From assembly GCA_050954505.1 (NCBI GenBank), contig JBPBPY010000121.1:1-22073 (forward strand): 22,073 nt of DNA, given 5' to 3'. Each line of letters starts with the position of its first letter. Within the stretch, counting starts at the first letter, position 1. Below are positions 1 through 7,500 of the stretch, one piece after another. Made by a program: the position numbers and the translations under genes. This DNA comes from JAQGMO01 sp050954505. Its GTDB lineage: Bacteria > Pseudomonadota > Gammaproteobacteria > Burkholderiales > Burkholderiaceae_D. The notes under the pieces were generated by a model. It was given only the letters and a program-made list of their open reading frames with translations. It was not told the origin of the DNA and did not search any database.

Positions 1-425
1 AGCGCTATGCCGGACTCGCCGAACACGTCGCGCACGATGGCCAAGCCATTCAATGCTGCTGGAAATCCTGCATACACCGCCATCTGCATCACCACTTCAA
101 CGACTTCCTGCGGCGTGCAGCCAACATGCAGTGCTGCATGCACATGCACCCGCAGTTGTGGCGCGGCATTGCCGAGGGCGCACAAGGCTGCCACGGTTGC
201 CAGTTCGCGTTCGCGCAGGCCCAGTCCCTGGCGGGCATAGATATCGCCGAACGGGAATTCCAGCAGGTAGCGGGCGAAGTCGGGAAACGAACTGGCCAGC
301 CCGTCCACCACCGCCATGCCAGCGGGCCCATCGACTGCTGCCAGCATGCGCCGTCCGCGTTCGGCACGTGCATTCGCCGTGGTCTTTTCGTTGTCGATAT
401 TCGCATTGCGCGCCGAGGAAGTCAT
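1..425 (-). CDS. Carboxymuconolactone decarboxylase family protein (partial, C-terminus cut by window edge)
   Basis: Reading the minus strand from 425 gives 141 residues before the window ends. The pattern matches PcaC/CMD proteins: FGDIYAR near residue 59, RERELATVAAL at 71-81, HVHAALHVGCTPQEV at about 94-108, and QMAVYAGFPAALNGL at about 114-128. Family members typically decarboxylate 4-carboxymuconolactone in the beta-ketoadipate pathway, but many CMD-domain proteins have other or unknown substrates, so the exact reaction is open. The AhpD-type CxxC peroxidase pair is absent. Usual length is about 125-150 residues, so only a few residues are probably missing. I prefer the ATG at 425 because GGAGA lies 5 nt upstream of it; an in-frame ATG at 437 has no clear ribosome site. 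The gene is divergent from the LysR regulator at 511 and is its likely target. The longer open frame crossing this region and the regulator is in another phase and is not this protein. Confidence 0.88.
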   Translation of the reverse strand, partial: MTSSARNANIDNEKTTANARAERGRRMLAAVDGPAGMAVVDGLASSFPDFARYLLEFPFGDIYARQGLGLRERELATVAALCALGNAAPQLRVHVHAALHVGCTPQEVVEVVMQMAVYAGFPAALNGLAIVRDVFGESGIA

Positions 426-430
426 CTGGT

Positions 431-435
431 TCTCC
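431..435 (-). promoter_or_regulatory. Ribosome binding site deciding the start of the CMD-family gene
   Basis: Minus-strand GGAGA is followed by ACCAG and then ATG at 425. This is standard spacing, and it favours the start at 425 over the in-frame ATG at 437, which itself overlaps this site. Confidence 0.55.
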
Positions 436-454
436 ATGATTGATGTGATGGCCC

Positions 455-460
455 ACTGTA
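455..460 (-). promoter_or_regulatory. Possible -10 element for the CMD-family gene
   Basis: Minus-strand TACAGT matches four of six bases of the sigma-70 -10 consensus. No good -35 is seen, as is common for LysR-activated promoters. A start site about 7 nt downstream would put the 498-512 palindrome at about -57 and leave a leader of about 23 nt. This is inference from spacing only. Confidence 0.25.
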
Positions 461-497
461 GAGGCGAAGTCCGGATACCGGAATGACCAAATCCGTG

Positions 498-512
498 ATA
501 CCTTTTTGGTAT
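498..512. promoter_or_regulatory. LysR-type operator, perfect ATAC-N7-GTAT palindrome
   Basis: The sequence ATACCTTTTTGGTAT is a perfect inverted repeat with a 5-bp centre. It has the T-N11-A form of LysR boxes and fits the ATAC-N7-GTAT consensus known for BenM/CatM. It overlaps the ATG (511-513) of the regulator gene, so binding should repress the regulator's own expression, while it lies upstream of the divergent CMD gene. A second ATAC half-site lies at 475-478, in the position where a weaker downstream site would be expected. Confidence 0.7.
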
Positions 513-1422
513 GCCACGCATCCTCGATTCCCGCTCCCTTGCCATGTTCCTGGCTGTTGCAGAAACCCTGAGTTTTCGCCATGCCGCGCAGATCCTGCAC
601 ATGTCCCAGCCGCCATTGAGCCGGGCAATACGTGAACTGGAAGAGCGCCTTGGCCAGCGCCTGTTCGAGCGCAGCACCAGCGGCGTGCGCCTGACCGAAG
701 CAGGGCACAGGCTCATGCCCTATGCGCAGGGCGTCAGTGATTTGCTTCGGCAGGCAGAATTTGCCCTGCTTGCCCGAGGTGTGGCGACTGCGGTGCGCAT
801 CGGTTTGACCAGCGCCGTCGAGCCGCTGTGGTTTCAGGGCCTGGCACAACGCATCGGACAGCGTTTTCCGGCAACGATGGTATCGATGCAATCTGAAACC
901 TCGCCAAAACTGGTACGAATGCTGCGAGCCGGCAAGCTCGATGCTGCCTTCGTGGCGCTGCCAACCGATGTCGCTGGCCTGAATGTGGCTGAACTCGATC
1001 GCCTGCCGATGGTGCTGGCAATGCCGTCGTCGCATCGATTCGCCAGACGCGAGACCCTTGGCCTGGCAGACCTTGCCGGCGAGCCGGTGTTCTGGTTCGA
1101 ACGTTCGCGCCAGCCCGCGTTCTACGATCATTGCCAGAAGGTGTTCAGCCGCCACGGCTTTGCCATGCCGAAGTTGAAGGAACCGGCTGACCATCATGTC
1201 TTGCTGGCGCAGGTCGCCAATGGAGACGGCATTGCGCTGCTGGCGAAATCGTTCACCCGATTGCGGCGCGCCGGTGTCGTTTATCGTGCTTTGGAACAGG
1301 GAGATGAACTGGCGCTTGGTATCGGGCTGGCTACACTCGAGGAACGCCAGTCGGTACGGGACATGCTGGGCGCGGTGATCGATGGCCGGGGTGCGGGGCT
1401 TGATGGGGGACCGCTGTCTTGA
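511..1422 (+). CDS. LysR-type transcriptional regulator
   Basis: 303 residues, the normal length for the family. The N-terminal winged helix-turn-helix spans about residues 8-65: FLAVAETLSFRHAAQ, then the recognition segment MSQPPLSRAIRELE (31-44), LGQRLFER (47-54) and LTEAGH (61-66). The remainder from about residue 93 (VRIGLT) is the two-lobed effector-binding domain. PPLSR in the recognition helix is typical of the CatR/BenM/CbbR-like branch. The start at 511 gives the usual short N-terminal extension, but no Shine-Dalgarno sequence precedes it because the operator palindrome occupies that place. It is divergent from the CMD-family gene with a gap of 85 bp, the classical arrangement of a LysR regulator and its target. 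The effector is unknown; an aromatic-derived acid is a guess from the neighbour and the operator. Confidence 0.93.
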   Translation: MPRILDSRSLAMFLAVAETLSFRHAAQILHMSQPPLSRAIRELEERLGQRLFERSTSGVRLTEAGHRLMPYAQGVSDLLRQAEFALLARGVATAVRIGLTSAVEPLWFQGLAQRIGQRFPATMVSMQSETSPKLVRMLRAGKLDAAFVALPTDVAGLNVAELDRLPMVLAMPSSHRFARRETLGLADLAGEPVFWFERSRQPAFYDHCQKVFSRHGFAMPKLKEPADHHVLLAQVANGDGIALLAKSFTRLRRAGVVYRALEQGDELALGIGLATLEERQSVRDMLGAVIDGRGAGLDGGPLS

Positions 1423-1511
1423 TTGGCGGTTCTTTCCTGGCACTGGGCTGGGCGCACTGGCTTGATTTCCGCTCCAGGTCAAAAAGAAGATCCACTTGGT
1501 GTCATGGGGCC

Positions 1512-1530
1512 TGAAGAGTGACGCTCTTCA
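1512..1530. terminator. Weak hairpin between convergent genes
   Basis: A 7-bp perfect stem (TGAAGAG / CTCTTCA) encloses a 5-nt loop, between the end of the LysR gene and the end of the first adhesin gene, which converge here. It lacks a good T-run on either strand, so a bidirectional terminator is possible but weakly supported. No other gene is seen in 1423-1582. Confidence 0.3.
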
Positions 1531-1582
1531 TTTGCGTGGTGCCGATTGCACAGATGCCGTGACCCCTGTCTCCTGTCGTGCG

Positions 1583-4500
1583 TTACTTCACACTGCCGCA
1601 GTGCACGACGCGCGCCTGATCAAGGCCGGCCTGTTCTTTCCAGTCACAGATCGAAAAAAGTTTCGCGCCACCCGTTCTCCCGTCAATGCTTGCGAGGTTG
1701 GATGCTTCATGGTTCAGCGATGTATCGGTGGATAAGGTCTGTCGGTTCCAGTCGGTGATGTTGCCGGCGTTCGGCGTGACCACCGTCGTCGACACCGGCA
1801 GCGTGGCGGGCTGCGCAGTGGGCTGCTTGGTGGGCTGATTGGAAAGCTGATCAGCGATCGCGTTATTCATGGTGAGCGCCTGCGCCGCCTGGCCCACGCT
1901 CAGGATGCCGGCCAGATAGCTGATGGTGTAATTTCCGGTGCTCAAACCATCGACGGTAATGGAATAGCTGCCTGCATTGATGGCGCCTTGCGCTGTGCCG
2001 CCGTAGACGACCGACCCGCCCAGGCTCGAGGGGTTTTCATTGCCAATGAAACCGCTGTAGCTTACGCCAGCGCCGCCAGAGTAGGGCACGGCGTCATAGG
2101 TTTTGCTGGCGTTGACGGCCGTGACAGTCAATGCGGCAGGGGAGATGGTCAGTGTGCCAGGCAAATACGTGATGGCATAATTGCCGGCGCTCTGCCCGGA
2201 ACCAACAATCGAATAACTGCCCGCGTTGATTGCACTCTGTGCCGTGCCAAGGTAGGCATTGGTGCCAGAGAGCACGGCGCTGTTTTCACCGTTGACAAAT
2301 CCGCTGTAGGACAGACCGGCACCACCGCTGTAGGCAACGCCATCATACGTCTTGCTTGCGCCTGAAGCAGTGATTGTCAGCGGTGCCGCATTCACTGCCA
2401 GCACGCCTGTGGACTGATAAGACAATGCATAGCCGGACGCAGCAGCAGTGCTGCCTGCAGCGACGGCAATGGCATACGGACCGCCAGCCACCGTAGCCGT
2501 GGCAGCAGATCCGCTCGATGTAACGGCAGGGATGCCGCTGAACGCCGTGGCATAGGTGTCGGCAAGATAAGCTCCGGTTACGCCGGACTGCAATCCACTG
2601 ACGGTGTAGGCGCCGGCAATGCTGGCAGTCACATCGCTGCCATAGGTCTTGCTTTGGGTGACCGAGCTGAAAGTCAGCGTCGGCTGGTAGGAAAAGACAT
2701 ACCGGTTTCCGGTCTGCGGGAACGCCGGATTGACGCCAGTGAATGCGGTATTCCAGACTGCGGTATTGCTGCTGTCGAGGCTGCTGAAGACATCGGCACC
2801 GGGAGTGGCCGAGTAGATCAGCCAACGGCCGCCGCCGGTCGTGGTAATTGCGCCGGATCCGGCATTGTTGATGAAATCCCTGCCGGCGGCCAGCGTCACC
2901 GCATTGCCGCTACCAGAGGCGGCCAGGACCGTGCTTGCTGCCAACGTGATGTCCGCTGCGGCGCCGGTGCTTCGAGCCAGCAGCGAGGCAGACCGGATCG
3001 ACGGCAATGCCAGGCCAGTCCCGGACACCAGCGACACCGCGCCAAGTGCCGTCGTGCCACCGATGGCCTGTGCCAGGTTGATGGTCGAGGCTGTGGCACT
3101 GAAATCCTTGTTGCCATCGATGCTGGCAGAAAAACCGATTTGTCCCGCCCCGGCATCGAGCGAGGTAGCGGCATTGAGTACCGTCGATCCGCTGACGGTG
3201 ATATTGCCGCCATTGCTGGCAATCGTCGTACCCAGTCCAATCGTAGCGCTACTGCTGGCGATTGTCACCGCCAGTGCGCCGGCCGTTGAAGTGATGGCTT
3301 TGCTGGCCACCACCGCCGCTGCAGCGTTGATGTTCAAGGTGTTGCCAGCGGCGTTGGTGTAGTGGATGGTGTCAGCCGACACTGCACCGCTTCCCGTTGC
3401 CTGCAAGGTGATGGCGCCGCTACCGGCCTGATTGATGGTGCCGGCAGCGTCGGCAATCGACCCCGTGCCGGTGGTCCGCAATGTCAGCGCACCGGCGTCC
3501 GATGAAGCGGAAATCATGCCGGCGTTCGTCAAGGTGCCATTCACCGTACTCAAGGTGATCGATCCCGAGCCACCGGTGTCCTGCAAAATGCTGCCATTGT
3601 TGCTCAGATTGCCGCTGCCACTGGCGCTGACAACGAGGCTGCCGGCACCGGTGGAACTGATGGCAGCACCGCTTGCCACCACAATGCTGCCATTGCTGGC
3701 TGGCGCCACTGTCAGCAAGCCACTGGTATCGACGAGGTGGCCGGAGACGGTGAGTGCAGTCGCGGCAACTGATGCGGCACTGTCGGTCAAACGCAGCGCA
3801 CCCGAAGTCGTCACATTGGCAGCGCTGCGAATCGCGGTTCCCGTCGCCCCGGCAACCGATCCGGAACCAGAGAAAACCGTGCTGCCGGAACCGGTCGTGT
3901 TGACGGCCAGGTTGCCAGTCATATCGATGCCCGCTCCTGAGGTATTTGCGGTCGAACCGCTGATCGTCAACTGGCCGCTGTTGTTGAAGGTGGCCGAGTT
4001 GATGATGATACCTTGCAGGCTTCCGCTCGATGAAGTGTTAATGCCTGCCAGCGAAACCGTGCCGGTGAAATTGAAGACCCCGGTATCCTGGAAAACCACG
4101 CCGGCACCGGTACCGGTCTGGCCCAGCAGGGCAAAGCTGCCACCGCCAAGATTGTTGAAGTTGGCGTTCCTGAAATACAGGCCCGAGTTGGAGACAGCCT
4201 GGCCGGTGTAGCTGAAGTTGCCGTTGTTGTTGAACGTTGAATTGGTTGAGCGTACAGCAAGATAGGTATTCGAGGCTCCGGACATATCGAGCGATCCGGA
4301 AAGGATGTTCCATGTGGCGTTTTCATCGATGCCACGCCCGCTGTCGGCAAAACCCTTGATGACGACTTTGCCGCTGGTATTGATGCCCGAGGCGGCCGAG
4401 TTGGTGATGAAGCCGGAATTGCTGCCGCTTCTGCCTTCCACATACAGCGTGCCCGACCCACTGTTGGTCAAATTTCCGAACAGCAGCAAGCCACGTCCGG

Positions 4501-7500
4501 TATCGGCCAGGCCATACACACCGAGATTGCCAGACAGTGCCGTCAAGGTCGGCCCGCTGTTCATGTTCACGCCATAGGCATTCACGGAACCGGTGGTGTT
4601 GCCTCTGAGGTTGACCGTGCCACTGGAGGTCAAGGACGAACCGGTGACGAAATTGACGCCACTGGTGGAGAATGTGTTGGTGACCCCGGCCGTGCCGTTA
4701 TTGCCAACCAGGTTGACTGTTCCACTACCCGAGGCGCTCATCGAATTGGCACCGTTGATGTTGAGGCCGTAGCCGCTGGCGGAAGTGGCAGTGATCATAC
4801 CGGCGCCGCTGCCCACATCGATGGTCGCGCCGCTCAGGGCCACGGCTGTGCTGGCGTCGCTGGTATTCGCCGTCACATTCAGTGCGCCGCCCCTGGTTGC
4901 CACTGTCGAGGACAGCGTTACCGTACCCGAGGTGGAGGTGATGCCGGTGTTGAGCGCGCCACCGGTGGAAGTGATGGCCTTGCCGGCAGTGATTGCCGCC
5001 TTGCCGCTCACCGTCAGGGTGTTGGCCGCTGCATTGCTGTAGGAGATGGTGTCGGCCGTAATGGCTCCGGTCCCGGTTGCCTGCAGTTTGATTGCACCTG
5101 TACCGGCCTGGCTGAGCGTGCCGGCGCTGTCGGCAATGGCACCGCTGCCTGTGGTGGTGAGCGTGATGGCGGCGGTGCTCGCGGCACCGGCAATGCTGCC
5201 GGCATTGGTCAAGGCGCCATTGACGCTGGCTAGCGTGATGGATCCAAGGCCACCGGCGCCTTGCGAAATCACGCCGCTGTTGGTCAGGGTGCCGGCGCCA
5301 TTGGTTGCCAGGACCAGGTTGCCGCTACCAGTGGAACTTACCACCCCACCAAGCGAGACCGCCAGTTTGTTGGCGCTGCTCGGTGCCAATGTCAGATTGC
5401 CTGCAGTGTCGATGACGGAGCCGGCGATGACGATCGCGTTGGCGGCAACGGATGTTGCACCATCGGTCAACAGCGTCGTGCCCGAGGTGTTCAGGGTTTT
5501 TGCAGCGGCCACGCTCAGCGCTGTACCAGAGGCATTCGAATTTGAACCCGACACCGTCACGCTGCCGATGCCGGTTGATATCAGGGTATTGTTGCCTGAG
5601 AAGTTGACACCAAGCTGGCTGGCACTGGTGGTGCCACCGGTGATCGTCCCGGTGCCGGTGCCAACATTGAAGTTGTTGCCACTCAGGCTCACGCCACTGG
5701 CGGTGCCGGCATTCGCTGCAGTGATCACCAGCGCTGCGTTATTGGTGGTCACGGTGTTGCTGGTCAAATTGACTGCGCCGGCGCTGGAGACCATGTTGAC
5801 GCCGTGGCCGCTGGTACCGGTGATGCTGCCGTAGCCCAGAGCGATGTTGCCGGTTGCCGTGATGGAGACATCGGCCGTCGCGCCACTGCCATTCATGTTG
5901 ATGGCGCCAACTGTTGCGCTGGTCGTGGTCACGGCTCCTGCCAGCAGAATGCCTGCCGCTGTGCTGGAAACGCCAGTAAGATTGATGCTGCCACCAGCAG
6001 CACTGCTGGCGATGAAATTTCCCGTCGAATAAATGCCTGCACCACGCGTGGTGGCATCGCCGCCCTTGATGGTCAGCGTACCCGAGCCATTGGTAATCGT
6101 CGTGCCGCCATCGAATTTGACGTTGGTCGAAGTCGAGGTCGACCCGGTCGCCTTGCCGGTTACGCTGACATTGCCACTGAATCCCAAGGTCGACGTGTCG
6201 AACCGGACAACGATGTTGTTTGCCGAGGCACCCATCAAAGCCAGCGTGCCGGCACCCGAGTTGGTGTAGTTCGTGGTCCCGGCGTTGTAGATGGCGACGC
6301 CATCGTTTGATCGTCCATCGAGGGAGAAATTACCGGAACCGGAATTCGTGATCGTCAAGCCATACAGATCCATTCCGGTAAAGGCCGCCGAAATACCGCT
6401 GAGGCTCAGATCGTCACCGCTATCGATGATCGAGGCAGTGCACGCGCCGCCGCAAAAGGCCAGACCGATTGAAGTTGCGCTCCTGCCCGTCATGACGGTC
6501 TTGCCAGCGGTAGTGAGCGCGGCATTCGATTCCAGATAGGTACCGCGATTGGTATTGCTGTATCCGCTCAAGACAAGGCTGCCTGCGCCATTGGAAGACA
6601 GGCTGGTTGTGCCGGCAATATCGAGGCCGGAATTGCCGATGCTGTTACCGACAATCGTGCCGCTACCAATGCCGGCATTGATTGTCGCGCCCGATAATTT
6701 CACGCCAATGCTGGCGCCAGCCTTGGGCGCCCACAGTCCCAGATTGCCGCTGGTGACCGAAAGGGCGGCATTCGTGACAACAATCGGACCGGCGTAGGAA
6801 AACAGGTTCAGGCCACCCGTGCCTGTCGCACTCACGTTGGCATTGGCCGATATCTGGCCGCTGGCGCCAAGGTTGAGCTGGCTGGCGCTGGCCCAGGTCA
6901 GAGCATTGGCGACCGTCATGGTGCCGTTGCGGGTCTCGACCAGCACGCTGCCGGCACCCAGCAGGTTCTGCAGCGTGGTGGTATTGACCACGGTGGCCGA
7001 GTCCGCAGCCGAGGACAAGGTCAGGTTGGCCGCGCCAGTGCCGACGATGGTGGTGCCGGCGCGCAGCGTCGGGTTGTAGCCCGAGGTCATGAACCAGGTG
7101 TTGGCAAAGTCCAGGGCGGAGAAGGTCGATTGGGCATGCATGGCAGCGGTGGTCACGCCATTGACGTTGCTGCTCGTTCCGCTGTTGCTGCCAATCGCCA
7201 GCGACTGGCCGCTGGTCTGTGTATTCCAGTAGGAGTTGCTGAGACTGGCAAAATTGTTGCCAACCAGTCCACCCACTTTTGTGGTGCCGGTGACGGCACC
7301 GGTGGCATAGGAGCGCGTCAGGCTGGCACCGGCCGAGAACCTGCCGATCAGGCCGCCGATATCGCTGCCACCTGACTGCTGCGATACCGCGCCAGTGGAG
7401 TAAGCGTCGGAGATGGCTGCACCACTGTTGCCAACCAGGCCGCCCACGCGCAGGTAGCCGGAAACGGTGCCGGTTGAGGAAACCGAAGAAAGTACATTGC

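Noticed and set aside
97..1482. 461-residue minus-strand open frame spanning the LysR gene and the CMD gene
   Set aside because: It is a different phase from the CMD reading frame, runs antisense to a clear LysR protein and has no recognisable domain.
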